A stretch of 64,000 nt of DNA from Plantago ovata (lineage: Eukaryota; Streptophyta; Magnoliopsida; Lamiales; Plantaginaceae). The stretch spans positions 53,185,253 to 53,249,252 of the forward strand of contig CM051458.1 in assembly GCA_028274465.1 (NCBI GenBank), written 5' to 3'. Shown here one piece after another: positions 45,647 through 57,924 of this stretch. Position numbers and translations under genes: made by a program. The notes below the pieces were generated by a model. It was given only the letters and a program-made list of their open reading frames with translations. It did no database searches and was not told where the DNA came from. Position 1 is the stretch's first letter; the number at the start of each line of letters is the position of its first letter.

Positions 45647-46554
45647 GGAGAGTGACACGTGGAGGGAGGGTCATAAATGCTGGATGGGGGGTAAATGAGG
45701 GATGGAATTGGGAAGAGTGTGTACTAAATGGAGGGAATTAATAGCTGTGTCTGGTTTCTGATGGGATGCATTGAATGGGGTGGGGTGTGAGCATTTAAAG
45801 ACTTTTTTGGGCGGTTGAGTTCAGAGATAGCCCTGTCACTATTTTTTCTGTTTTTAAATTTCTATGTACAGTACATGTACGTGTGTAATTGTGCAGTATC
45901 TAGGTTTGACTAGAAAATTTTTATAATTTTATTCGATTTATGGAGTATAATTTTTTTATTAATCGAAATATTGTTTAAATTTTTTACCGTTTGTTTATTT
46001 TTTGGACATTTTATTCTCTTTATATTGGAAAAATAAAATTTTCAATTTAGATCTAATTAATTTTATTAAATTTCAGTTTAGTATAGTTCAGAAAATTAGT
46101 CACTTTGATTTTTTACAATTTCGATTTTGACTACAAATTAATCTTATATTGTAGTAATAGTAAAATATTTAACAAATTTTTTATTTTGACTACAAATTAA
46201 TCTTATATTGTAATCTTATAAAACTTACTTTTTAATTTTTCATTATGTAATTTTGTTATGTACTCGTATATTACAACTGTAATCAAAATTGAAATATGTT
46301 ACCGACAAAACGGGTAAAGTTTTCTAGGAATGAGGGAGTAATCGTATAAGTTTCCCTTTAACTCAACTTAGAAAAACACAATTTTCACTTTAGTTATAGA
46401 GAGTTTTTTTTTTTTTCAGTTGATTTGTAACTTTGTAGAATGTATGTGTTGTTTGGTAAGTGAAAACATAAGTATTTTTTTTAAAAAAAAGATTATGAGA
46501 AAAAGGAGTACATAACAAATCTAAAAGACAACCTCAAAAGTCAAATTAAAAAAC
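45647..46554. other. Downstream region of the ATL gene, no further gene seen
   Basis: A 3' UTR-like stretch to about 45900 is followed by AT-rich DNA. A repeated fragment (TTTTGACTACAAATTAATCTTATATTGTA near 46128 and 46185, each about 20 bp or more) is visible. The LINE begins by 46555 or a little before. Confidence 0.5.
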
Positions 46555-47267
46555 ATGACAAATACCACCGAAAAACTCTCTCAAGCTCACCCCCTACCAA
46601 AACCACCGATCCCAATCTCTTATGCAAATCCACCAATCTCTACTGCAAACCAATCCATTGTACAAACAAACATGTAAATACTAATCAGTCTATTTGTATA
46701 CAAGAAAAAATCCGGAAATCTCTAACAAAGGACAGGTGAGTCCAGGGATTTCTTTTTGTGAAAAACATAAGTTAGCCACAATACTTATTTTGAGTCTTGG
46801 ATCAAGCATCTGGACAAGGGACCAGAATTTCCAGAAGATGATGGTAGCTTTCAACAAAAGGAGTCTATACAAGGAGTCTATACCTTTTGTCAAGTTCTCT
46901 GCTTTTGATCTTGAACAATTCAGTGGGAACTGGAGGAGATCGGTGATCATTAATTCTATTGGTATCACAAGATCAATCATAGATATACATAAACATTTAA
47001 AAGGTATATGGCGCATTAAGAATCCGTTACAAGTTATCGATTTGGGCTCTGGATTTTACGTGGTCACGTTTCACTCGTTTGATGATTATATCATGGCTTT
47101 GGCTGGTGGCCCTTGGTTTATCTTCAACCACTACCTAGCAGTAATGCCTTGGAGAGCTTTCTTCACTCCAGGTAGTTCGATTTTAGACAACATGCCCATT
47201 TGAATTCAGTTACCGGGTCTACCTATCGAGTTTTACCACCCAAATGCTTTGTTAGCTATTGGACGTG
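46555..47267 (+). pseudogene. LINE ORF1, 5' part (DUF4283)
   Basis: The frame starts MTNTTEKLSQAHPLPKPPIP at 46555 but stops at about 46675. It resumes in other frames with the DUF4283 region WRRSVIINSIGITRSIIDIH, LGSGFYVVTFHSFDDYIMAL and GGPWFIFNHYLAVMPW. A tryptophan codon has become TGA after DNMPI (47201). Coding similarity continues to AIGR at the insertion point of TR-GAG-3 and resumes at 59114. The protein would bind LINE RNA. Confidence 0.82.
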
Positions 47268-48409
47268 TGATGAACGAGATTGTCAGACTCAATTAATCAA
47301 ATAAATTTATTTTTAGCCAAAGGCAATTCACAACTACAACGAAAACCAAGGCACGTAGTGTAGAAGTAAAATAACATCGAGTGTCGATCTCTAAGGACTA
47401 TAACTAGCTTTATCAAATTTAACTTAAACTATAAATCAGAAATCAAGCAAAGCACAAATTTTTCTTATCAATATGATGGAAGTCAGTGATAGTATGGTCA
47501 TTCAAAGCAACGGGTAATAATCATGCATGAAGTACTTGAAGTTTGTATGGAGATCTATGATCATGAATTGTCCTACCTGTTCCTTTCAATTCAACACTAC
47601 GAAGATAGATGGATTAGATAGATCAAAGAAATAAAACAATAAGTCAAGTCTTAAACGCGCGAAGCCACTCATGCATAATCAAGAACCCTAGCTAAGAAAT
47701 CACATACTATCACCAACGATAGATTTAGCTACTCATATTGCAATCAACAAGAATCAAAGAAAGATTGAATGAAAACATGTTGAATGAAATAAATAAAAGT
47801 AGAAAAATTGTGAGATACAAGTTACCAATGAAGGTTGTCAATCTCCGATGAATTGCTAACTCACAAACAAGAATCGAAGATCAAAGATGTCCAATCTCTA
47901 TGCTAAAGCTTCCAAATCAATAAGAAAAATAGTCTTCTATGCTAATAATTCTCAGAACAGGCTCTGGGGAATTTATCTCTCAAAATAAGGTGAAAAGGTC
48001 TGAAAAACGTAGAGAATGGGCAAACATATATATAGATGTCGGAAGACGTGGGGCGAACCGCCCCAGACGCCGGGCGTGGAGCGAACTGCCCTAGACGCCG
48101 GGCGAACCGCCTAGCGTGGGGCGAACCGCCCCACATCCCGGGCGAATCGCCCGGGACGGTCAGAGTCGGTGGAGCGAGTTTTTTGCTGGAGGTTACACCA
48201 CGAATGTCCTCGAAACACCAAAACTTCGTCCTCTTCATTTATATTGCCCAAAAAAATAGGTTTTTTTACCTAAAACCTGAAAAATACAAAGAAAAGGGAA
48301 ACGTGACACTATTCTAATAAAATGCACTAAAATATAAGCTAAATTAACCTAGAGGATAGCTAAATTGGTGAAAAAGACTCGAATGAAAGTGTAAAATACA
48401 CGTTCATCA
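47268..48409 (-). repeat. 3' LTR of TR-GAG-3
   Basis: It is partner of 57925-59108. A TATA-like CATATATATAG is at about 48025-48036, followed on the plus strand by four or five GGGCGAACCGCCC-type units (48048-48155), more than in the other LTR. Confidence 0.92.
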
Positions 48410-50426
48410 AACTCCCCAAACCGAACCTTTGCTTGTCCTCATGCAACTAAGCTAGACTCTAATGCAAAAAACCAATGCAACACACAAAATGGAGTCTCAT
48501 GCCAAATGAAATGAACTAATCTATTGAGTCTATCAAAAACTTATGAACAATGACCATAAATCATAACATGGATATTGGTTGAAGAATGCCTCGATTGACT
48601 CATACACATTCACATATGCACTATGTTAAACAAGATAGTCTCCCATAACATTCTCTACTTGGACCTAGTCAGTGACAACGTAATGAAACATGTTAAAATA
48701 CGAATGGTTGTCCCGTGCCTATGAAACTGAGGACTTACTGATGTTCACCAAGTTAAGACTTTCCCTCAAAGAGGTCGAACCAATACTGACTCTCATCAAA
48801 CGAAGGAGGGTTCCCTAAAAGTTCACTCTCCCCTATTCTACCCATCTCTCAAGCAAAGTCATAAACTAATCACCACTTCCTGAATGGAAGGACGAGGGTG
48901 GTCTAGAACAGATGACACTCAAACAAACAAAAGACAAACTTTACAACTCGATTACGAACATTACATGAATTGAAAAACGAGACAAACACTTTGCTAAACT
49001 GCTTTTTGGCTTTCTTTGGACCCTTCTTTGTTTTTTTTGGGTCTTTTCTTTTTTTCGTTTCCAGATTTTTCTTTTTCCTAGACTTTTTCCTTTCTCTTTT
49101 TTCGCTTTTTTTTTTTTTTTTTTTTTTTTTGTATATAGCCAGCAGTAGCACAACGAAAAAGAAATTATAATGACTCACAAACGACCTCCCCAAACATCGA
49201 ATAGGTTGGAGCACAATCTTTACGAAAAGGAAAACAAACTCACAACACTCAAAATCGAAAAACAAGTCATAATGACAGCATAACCCCCTCCCCAAACCTA
49301 TTCGTTAGAATAGGTTTCAAACAAAGGATCACACAATCTCACACTACCTCCTTCCTAGGCATTCAGCAATCTCAAAGCAAGGTGAAGACTTGTTGCCTCT
49401 TAGGTACATAATTACACGGGAAAACAACCACAAGACTCTAACATACATCATCTTATTATAAAGGCCTTCGTGAACCGCAGTAGAGAAAACACCACTAAGT
49501 GATGTCGAGACTACCAAGCTTAACTAAGTGCATATATAAATGTGACAAGCGAAGCGAGAAAAACCTCAAACAAATTCATAGAGATGAAACGCATGGTCAA
49601 AGGTCATAACTAGTTAATCTACCCAATAAAAAAGTTCAAAAATTTGGCAATAAACTCCACACAAAAACATGCAAAACTATACTAGGATGAATGTAGTGTA
49701 TGCAACTAAATACTAAAAAAGCGGTAAACGTGCAAATGCAAACAAAGGGTTTCACGAGTTTATCATAAGCAAAACAAGTATATAGAGATAGCCAGTGATA
49801 ACCCCCCCCCCAAACCTGAACGTCGTCGCTCGTCCCGAACGTCGAAAGTGGTTTTAAGGTGAGAGCTAACTTGTACCTGTAACCTATAGGACACAAGGAA
49901 ACTCGTGAGAAACCAAAACGCGCGATAAAAGAAGTAAAAAGATCAATAATTTAGCATAATTGGAGAAAAAATGGGGTACCGAACGAAAATCTGGACCTCC
50001 GGGTTTCTGGACACCCGTGGCGAACTGCCCCAGGTGGGGGGCGATTTGCCTGGGGCGTCCAGAACGTCCCAAGCGGCCTGGTCTTGCCAGGCGAACCGCC
50101 CCACATGAGGGGCGGTTCGCCTGGCATCTCCAGACTCCTGGAGACGCCTTTTTCCTCCCAAAACGGAAAATTATCATCTTAAAACCTATTTTATTACCAA
50201 AAACACAAGAAAAATAAATATGCATGCAATGCAAGAAAGCAATAAAACTAAACTACATGCAACCATTACCACTAATGTTATCCATTATCAAATGGAAACG
50301 AATCTTGTGCATCCGTTCCATTACTCCTCGCATCTTGGGAACCATCCTTGGCTCCTCTACGTATCTGCTCAAGCAAATCTATGATTCCCTGAAAACTAAA
50401 ATTAACCAAACCAATAAAAACAAGAT
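48410..50426 (-). other. Conserved non-coding 3' half of TR-GAG-3 plus a GC-palindrome cluster
   Basis: It shares order with TR-GAG-1 and -2: polypurine tract at 48410-48422, poly-pyrimidine tract (49020-49130), TCCCCAAACC motifs at about 49190, 49287 and 49803. A cluster of GC-rich inverted repeats (GGGGCGGTTCGCCTGG type) lies at about 50020-50130. No protein-coding frame is credible. Confidence 0.72.
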
Positions 50427-51188
50427 CTAAAAAATAACTAAGGAATCAGATGGAAAATAAAAAGAGAAAAGAGGATCAAAACTCCTTTGGAACTCATAGG
50501 TGGGTGCATGGACCAGAGCGTAGGAGTCAAGATCAAGAGTATCTGCCGCAATTGATTCAGGGACACCAAAATCTTCAGGGATTGACTCCTCGACCTCAAC
50601 ACAACTCACGCCATCACCTTCTGACTCAAGTGAAGCAATGGATTCAGTTATCACCTCCTCCACGACTTCCTCTTGACCAACAACCTCGACATCCGCAAGT
50701 AAGGACGTGGAATCCAAGCTAAGCACTGAGGAGACTTCATCAATGGATTCTTCTCCACATTCCTCTTCATCGGCAATGTCGATTTCTGGTGGCTGACTAC
50801 TGAAGCGAGACGTCCATGCCCTTGACCTGGGAGGTGAGTCCCTATCCCAATGTTCCAGAAACTTGCTGGTTAGTTCACCCCAAGTGCGCAACGATTTTTC
50901 CGGTGGGATTCTGAGCCATCCTCGAGCGTACCCTTTCAAGGCTCCCATAAATCCTCTCATACAAAGTTGCTCATGTGATAAAATAACCCCCTCCTTATTC
51001 TCACGAGGTATCCTCAACACACCTTCCTCGTACGTGTCTAAGAACCCTCTTGGATCATCACCCCTTGAAAACGTGGAGAGAATGGAGTAGTACGAAGGAT
51101 CAAAGTCATAATTCCTGCAATCTTCATCCAATGTTATGCAAGGCCCTCGAGGCATCACATACCGGGGCAAAGGAGCTCGTTGACTCAT
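50427..51188 (-). CDS. TR-GAG-3 gag-like protein, 253 codons, uninterrupted
   Basis: The frame opens MSQRAPLPRYVMPRGPCITL and is intact to a stop at 50427. Residues about 40-120 look like the retrotransposon-gag core (FLDTYEEGVLRIPRENKEG, RGWLRIPPEKSLRTWGELTS, KFLEHW). The rest is highly acidic, rich in E, V and S, with no zinc knuckle and no protease. It is much shorter than the TR-GAG-4 gag, as in TR-GAG-1, so the family contains short-acidic and long gag types. An alternative start at residue 12 is possible. It may still be translatable if transcribed. Confidence 0.7.
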   Translation of the reverse strand: MSQRAPLPRYVMPRGPCITLDEDCRNYDFDPSYYSILSTFSRGDDPRGFLDTYEEGVLRIPRENKEGVILSHEQLCMRGFMGALKGYARGWLRIPPEKSLRTWGELTSKFLEHWDRDSPPRSRAWTSRFSSQPPEIDIADEEECGEESIDEVSSVLSLDSTSLLADVEVVGQEEVVEEVITESIASLESEGDGVSCVEVEESIPEDFGVPESIAADTLDLDSYALVHAPTYEFQRSFDPLFSFYFPSDSLVIF

Positions 51189-51490
51189 CCTTTCATATGA
51201 CTAGTTTCTGCACATGAGGAAACAAGAAACCAAGGAGCAGAATCCACAAAGGAAAACAAAAAATTGCAAAGAAAAGCACAAAGAGTGCAAACAAACACAA
51301 TGTAACCAGGAACTTCGAGAGCACAAGCACGCAAGGTAACCAAGATTAGATTTACTGGAAACATAGGGGGAAAGAAATAGGGTAAGAAAGTGAAATTTTT
51401 TGAGAGCAAAGCCCCAGAGCCTGTTCTTCTTTAGGGAATTGAATGCTGAAATTATAAATAAGCTAAAGAGAAAAAAGGAGTATAGTCCCC

Positions 51491-52749
51491 TGATGAATGT
51501 GTATTTTACACTTTCATTCGAGTCTTATTCACCTATTTTAGCTATCCTCTATGTTAATTTAGCTATATTTTAGTACATTTTATTAGAATAGTGTCACGTT
51601 TCCCTTTAGATTTTATTTTACAGGTTTTGGTTGAAATTCGAAGATTACCGGGCAAATATATTGAAGTTGACAAGGAATTGGTGTTCCAGAAGCCTATTTG
51701 GAGTATCTGAAGGGTTCCAGATAGGATTTGGAGTCTAGGGGCCGAATTTGGAGGTTAGAAGGCTACTAGAAGTCATAAACCGAGTCCGAAAAGGTGAAGA
51801 AATCCAAAACCGCGTCGAAAACGCGGAAATTCCGCGAAATTACTGGGGGGCGAACCGCCGCAGCATGGGGAGAACCGCCCCGGAGTTTTTTCGGGCCTAT
51901 ATATAGTGCTCAGTTTTCTCTCCGAAAATCATATCTTTCCAAGCCTACTTTCTCACCTCTCTCTATAGTTTTAGGTAGGGACTTCCCGGGGCCTGTCCTG
52001 GGAGTTCCGTAGCTTAGGGGATACTTTTTCATAGCAGATTGGAGCGCGTAGGATCCCAATCATCCGGAGATTGACAACCTTCGGTAACTTTGTATCTTAC
52101 AGTTTTTATGTACTTATTTTATCTTCTTTCAATATGTTTTCTTCTATGATTTCTATTGATTGCATGCCTATTATGAGTAGCTAAACTTATCATTGGTGGT
52201 AGTATGTGAATTCCTAGTGAGGGAAGATAATCATGCTAATGGCTATATCGCGCATTATACTCCGTGTCATTGCTTTATTTCGTTGATCAGTTGTAACCAA
52301 AATTCTCGTATGTTGTATTGATTATTATGCACAATAGGACACTAGTCGACCATCAGACCAATTATCTTTGTAGTGTTGAATAATTACGGAATACATTAGG
52401 ACATTCGTGATTGACTTGTCAGACCAAATTATCTTCGTAGTGCTTAATACTTGCAACAGGACACTAGATTGATTCAAAGATCTCTATGCAAGACCGAGGA
52501 ATTTATGCATGATTATCAACCCATTATGTTAAGAAGGACCATACTATCACCAATCTCCATTATCTGCTAGAAACCCCCTATTGCTATCTGTCTGCTGTTT
52601 TTATATTCTTAATTAGATTTGATAAAGCTAGTATAGTCCTGAGAGAACGACACTCGAGTCGTTCTACTGCTACACTACGGTTTTCGTTGTAGTTGTGGAT
52701 TGCCTTGGCTAATTACAAATTTATTTGACTGAATCTGACACGTTCATCA
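51491..52749 (+). repeat. 5' LTR of TR-GAG-4
   Basis: It starts TGATGAATGTG and ends ACGTTCATCA. GC-palindrome units are at about 51845-51885, and the TATA box CCTATATATAG follows at about 51897-51907. The promoter is thus about 410 bp from the LTR start, leaving a long R/U5. Confidence 0.94.
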
Positions 52750-52752
52750 AAT

Positions 52753-52770
52753 TGGCGCCGTTGCCGGGGA
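52753..52770 (+). promoter_or_regulatory. Primer-binding site, tRNA-Asp type
   Basis: TGGCGCCGTTGCCGGGGA, three bases after the LTR end; a perfect 18-nt complement of the plant tRNA-Asp 3' end. Confidence 0.93.
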
Positions 52771-52918
52771 CTATACTCCTTTTTTCTGTTTAAATTGTTT
52801 ATATTTACAGCTTTAGATTCCTAATTCTTTTAGTTTTAGTTTTCCTTTTTAATCTCTCTCTGATACTTCTTTCCTAGTTTGTTTCTAATCACCTTTCCTA
52901 GTCTGTCACAGATAGTGT

Positions 52919-55069
52919 ATGCCGCATACACGTTCTGCAGGAACACCGCTTGCTAATTCAATTGCTAAGATCGACAGAGTCTACCACCAAAGAAGGCGAC
53001 TACTTGAAAGGCGCGCACTAGAGGAAATAGAGGAAACCAATTTCTCTGAATCTCTAATTAGTCTATTCAAGGAAATCGACGGAATGGCAGAAGCTAGACC
53101 ACTGAAGGCATGGGTACAACCCACCAAGGATCGTATGAGGGGACCAGCGATAGTTCTTTCGTCTGCAACCCGAGATCTGGAGATCAAGAACCACGCATTC
53201 CAACAACTTCCGAAGTTCTATGGCTTATCAAGGGAAGATGTGATGGGGTACTTGCACGATATCGATGATTTCGTCAACCAACTCCCACGACCCGGAGCTG
53301 ACATAACAACGGATGAGTTGAGGATGAAGGTTTTTGCTATGGGACTTGGCGACAGAGCCAAGTCATGGCTGAGCTCTCTTCCAGCAGGCTCGCTGGACAC
53401 TTGGGAAAAGGTTTTTTCAGCTTTCATGGAGAAATACTTCCCTCACACCTTGACTACCGCGCTTAAGGCGCAAATCACTGGATTCAAGCAGGACTATGAT
53501 GAGACCATCTACACCGCGTTCGAGAGGTTCCAAGATCTCACGAACAAGTGCCCTCACCATGGTTTTGAACTTTCCGACCTAGTCCAACACTTCTACAATG
53601 GACTAACCTTCGAGAACCAACAAGTGGTGGATTTCCAATGCCGAGGCAATATTTGGGAGGAAACCACAGAAGCCGTCTGGGAAGTTTTCGAAAGGCTTGC
53701 TAAGGGTTCGCAGTTCAAGGACCCAAGAGCAATGGTTAGGAGACGTGGACCTGAAGCTCGACCGACTCAAGAAGCCCCTATGTACAGGGGGAATGGGGAT
53801 CAATTCGAGTGCTTTACCAACGAATTGAAGCAAGTCCTCAAGAGCGCCACCGGAACAACTGTTTCGAACGAAGTATGCCGAATATGCAAGAACTATGGGC
53901 ATGGGGCTCATATGTGTAGATCGGAGCTGGCGTACGATGATGGCAACTGGGCTCGAGGAGGCGAAGAAGAAGCCTTTGCTACGGAGTTTGGTACTCAAGA
54001 AGTTAGCTACGGACAAGACGGTAGGAACCCTCGAGGTGGATTTTGGAGAAGAGGATTCCGGAATAATCAAGGATATGCACCGGCTAACCAAACTTATGGA
54101 CCTAACCAAGAACGTAGTAGGCTAAACTATGGTAATGACCACTGCGAAAACCCCGCTCCGAAAGAGCCACCGAAGTCGAAGTCGGCTCAACTGATGGAGA
54201 ACTTGCAGAAGATGGTCGATCACACACAAAGTTTTCTCAAACGTTATGAAGAAGATTCCGAGAAGACTAGGGCAAGGCTTGATAGGTTGGAAGAAAGCAC
54301 TAGGCTTGCCCATCAAAAGATGCAAGAGTTGATCGACCGAGGAGCAAGTAGGGAACAAGGCAAACTGCCCAGCAGCACTGTGAAGTCAAATGCCATTACA
54401 TTGGCTGGTGATGTACCGGACGAAATCACCATCAAAGGTTGTTAGGTGCGAGTGTTGCATGAAGGAAGAACTTCTACAGGCTGAGGATGAAGAGAAGGAC
54501 CTTGGTTCTGACACAAGTGATGAGGAGCAAGAGGATCCCGAACCACTCCCTAAAAGTTTCGACGTTAAGGTAGGGATTGGTGAGCTTGAAGATGTCCGTG
54601 CCACACTAGACACGGGATCCTACTCAAACATAATTCCTTTGAATGTGTTTGAAAAGAGCAACATTGGAAAACTATCTGAGCAAAGGGCTATTGTGCAACT
54701 GGCGGATGGATCCTTTATGAGACCCGAGGGCGTTGTGAAAAATGTGTTGGTCAAGATTGGTGAAGCATCTATATACACCAATTTCGTAGTTATGCCGGCA
54801 TCTGCACCTGGGACGGGGGATGTCATACTCTTAGGGCAAACATTCTTGACTAAACTACGCTCAGTGATGGATATCTACCAAAGAACTTGCACCATCGAAG
54901 TGAATGGCAAGCAACACGTGTTGCAAGCATACCTGATCCACCTGAACCGCCCGATATTACTACTCACTACTGTGGTCTTGCAGCCTATATTCTTTCTTAT
55001 TCACAGGTTCGTGGCATGGAAAGGAGATCAATGAAGGGGAAGCCTAGTACCCGCAAAAAGAAGAGATAG
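52919..55069 (+). pseudogene. TR-GAG-4 gag (508 codons) with frameshifted retropepsin-like domain
   Basis: The 52919-54445 frame is uninterrupted: MPHTRSAGTP, an arginine-rich helix, the gag core at about residues 130-245 (TWEKVFSAFMEKYFPHTLT; YTAFERFQDLTNKCPHHGF), the zinc knuckle CRICKNYGHGAHMC at about 320-333, a glycine/arginine/asparagine-rich stretch and a coiled coil. A 2-nt loss after DEITIK, relative to TR-GAG-2, ends it early. The protease-like frame follows (54390-55034) with LDTGSYSNIIP and VILLGQTFL. A second frame change near 54930 leads to the basic KGKPSTRKKKR tail ending at 55069. There is no RT. The long gag may still be expressed; the protease probably is not. Confidence 0.85.
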
Positions 55070-56646
55070 GCGCAGACAGGAGTCGAGTCAAAGACTTTAA
55101 ACAATGACGCTATCCGGGAGGCAACCCGGAATTTTTATCGCTTTCTTTACCGCTTTAGATTTTATCTCACGAGTTTGATTGAGTATTATAGGTCACTTAT
55201 TCAAGCATTAGCTCTCACCTTGGATCCACTTTCGGCGTTCGGGACGAGCGACGACGTTCAGGTTTGGGGAGGAGGTTATCGCTGGTTATCTCTAAACTTA
55301 TCTTGCTTATGAAAAACTCGTGAAATTTTTTGCATTTGCACGTTTACTGCTTTCCTAGGATAGTTCTGCATGTTTTATAGGGAGTTTATTGCCGAATTTT
55401 TTGAACTTTTTTATTGGGTAGATCAACTAACTATGCCATTAATCGTATGCTTCATCTCTATGAATTTGTTTGAGGTTTTTCTCGCTTGGCTTGTCACATT
55501 TATGTATTGCACTTAGTTAAGCATGGTAGTCTCGACATCACTTAGTGGTGTTTTCTCTACTGCGGTTCACGAAGGCCTTTATAATAGGATGATGCATGTT
55601 AGGGTCTTATGGTTGTTTCCCGAGTAATTATGTACCTAAGAGGCAACAAGTCTTCACCATGCTTTGAGATTGCTAAATGCCTAGGAAGGAGGTAGTGTGA
55701 GGTTGTGTGATCCTTTGTTTATAACCTATTCTTCCGAATAGGTTTGGGGAGGGGGTTACACCATAATTAGACTTGTTTTTGTTTTTCATTTTCGTATCGT
55801 GAGTTTATTTTCCTTTTCCGTAAATTTTGTACTCCAACCTATTCTTTCGAATACGTTGGGGGAAGTCGTGTGAGTCATTTTGTTTCTCTTTTTGTTATGC
55901 TACTGCTGGCTAAAAAAATCGAAAAAAAAGAAAGAAAAATTCCAGAAAAAAAGAGAAAAAGAAAAAGAAAAAAAAGAATCTGGAAAGAAAAAAAAGAAAA
56001 AAAGAGAAGACCCCAAAAAAGCAAAGAAGGGTCCAAAAAGGAAGCCAAATAGCAGTTTAGCGAAGTTTGAGTCTTTTCCATTTTTGTTATGTTCGTAATC
56101 GTGTTTTTCTATTTTTGTCTTTTTGTCTTGAGAGTCATCTGTTCTAGACCACCCTCGTCCTGCCTTCAGGAAGTGGTGAATAGCTGAAGACTTTACTTAA
56201 GAGATGGGTAGAATAGGGGAGAGTTATCTTTTATAGGGAACCCTCCTTCGTTTGATGAGAGCCAGTACTGGTTCGACCTCTTTTGAGGAAAAGTCTTAAC
56301 ATGGTGGAACAACAGTAAGTCCTCAGTTTCATAGGCACGGGGCAACCATTCGTATCTTAGCATGCTTCATTACGTCGTCACTGACTAGGTCCAGGTAGAG
56401 AATGTTACGAGAGACTATCTTGTCTTGACATAAGTGCTTATGTGGATGTGTATAAGTCAATCGAGGTATTCTTCAACCTATATTCATGTTTTGATTTATA
56501 TGGTTTTTGTTCATATGTTATTTGGTAGATTCAGTAGATTAGTTCATTTTATTTGGCATGAAACTCCATTTTGTGTCTTGCATGTTTTTTGTACTAGAGT
56601 CTAGCTTAGTTGCTTGAGGACAAGCAAAGCTTCGGTTTGGGGAGTT
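55070..56646 (+). other. Conserved non-coding 3' half of TR-GAG-4 with repeated polypurine-tract-like motifs
   Basis: GGTTTGGGGAG occurs at 55261, 55741 and 56634; the last abuts the 3' LTR and is the true polypurine tract. Hairpins CCTATTC-TTCC-GAATAGG (55725-55742) and a weaker one near 55838 precede GGTTTGGGG or TTGGGGG. A long A/G tract spans about 55915-56050. No coding frame is supported. Confidence 0.78.
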
Positions 56647-57903
56647 TGATGAATGTGTATTTTACACTTTCATTCGAGTCTTTTTCACCTATTTTAGCTA
56701 TCATCTATGTTAATTTAGCTATATTTTAGTACATTTTATTAGAATAGTGTCACGTTTCTCTTTAGATTTTATTTTACAGGTTTTGGTTGAAATTCGAAGA
56801 TTACCGGGCAAATATATTGAAGTTGACAAGGAATTGGTGTTCCAGAAGCCTATTTGGAGTATCTGAAGGTTTCCGGATAGGATTTGGAGTCTAGGGGCCG
56901 AATCTGGAGGTTAGAAGGCTACTAGAAGTCATAAACCGAGTCCGAAAAGGTGAAGAAATCCAAAACGGCGTCGAAAACGCGGAAATTCCGCGAAATTACT
57001 GGGGGGCGAACCGCCGCAGCATGGGGCGAACCGCCCCGGAGTTTTTTCGGGCCTATATATAGTGCTCAGTTTTCTCTCCGAAAATCATATCTTTCCAAGC
57101 CTACTTTCTCACCTCTCTCTATAGTTTTAGGTAGGGACTTCCCGGGGCCTGTCCTGGGAGTTCCGTAGCTTAGGGGATACTTTTTCATAGCAGATTGGAG
57201 CGCGTAGGATCGCAATCATCCGGAGATTGACAACCTTCGGTAACTTTGTATCTTACAGTTTTTATCTACTTATTTTATCTTCTTTCAATATGTTTTCTTC
57301 TATGATTCTATTGATTGCATGCCTATTATGAGTAGCTAAACTTATCATTGGTGGTAGTATGTGAATTCTTAGCGAGGGAAGATAATCATGCTAATGGCTA
57401 TATCGCGCATTATACTCCGTGTCATTGCTTTATTTCGTGATCAGTTGTAACCAAAATTCTCGTATGTTGTATTGATTATTATGCACAATAGGACACTAGT
57501 CGACCATCAGACCAATTATCTTCGTAGTGTTGAATAACTACGGAACATATTAGGACATTCGTGATTGACTAGTCAGACCAAATTATCTTTGTAGTGCTTA
57601 ATACTTGCAACAGGACACTAGATTGATTCAAGATCTCTATACAAGACCGAGGAATTTATGCATGATTATCGACCCATTATGTTAAGAAGGACCATACCAT
57701 CACCAATCTCCATTATGTTCTAGAAACCCCCTATTGCTATCTGTCGGCTGTTTTTATATTCCTAATTAGATTTGATAAAGCTAGTATAGTCCTGAGAGAA
57801 CGACACTCGAGTCATTCTACTGCTACACTACGGTTTTCGTTGTAGTTGTGGATTGCCTTTGGCTAATTACAAATTTATTTGACTGAATCTGACACGTTCA
57901 TCA
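56647..57903 (+). repeat. 3' LTR of TR-GAG-4
   Basis: It is partner of 51491-52749, with the TATA box at about 57051-57062 and GC palindromes at about 57000-57040. Confidence 0.94.
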
Positions 57904-57921
57904 TCCCCGGCAACGGCGCCA
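57904..57921 (-). promoter_or_regulatory. Primer-binding site of TR-GAG-3, tRNA-Asp type
   Basis: The minus strand reads TGGCGCCGTTGCCGGGGA. Its outer five bases double as the right-hand target duplication of TR-GAG-4. Confidence 0.92.
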
Positions 57922-57924
57922 ATT

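Larger units (their letters stand above)
51491..57903 (+). mobile_element. TR-GAG-4: youngest nested Gypsy-like element with gag and retropepsin-like region
   Basis: LTRs of 1259 and 1257 bp (51491-52749, 56647-57903) flank a 3.9-kb interior. The target duplication TCCCC is at 51486-51490 and 57904-57908. The right copy is the first five bases of TR-GAG-3's primer-binding site complement, so it integrated exactly there, in the opposite orientation. The LTRs differ at only a few positions by eye, consistent with being the latest insertion. Gag and the 3' half match TR-GAG-2, without the latter's extra 2 kb. Confidence 0.94.

Noticed and set aside
53603..54109. 168-codon minus-strand frame opposite the TR-GAG-4 gag
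   Set aside because: It is an antisense shadow of the gag frame, which carries the recognised zinc knuckle and gag core.
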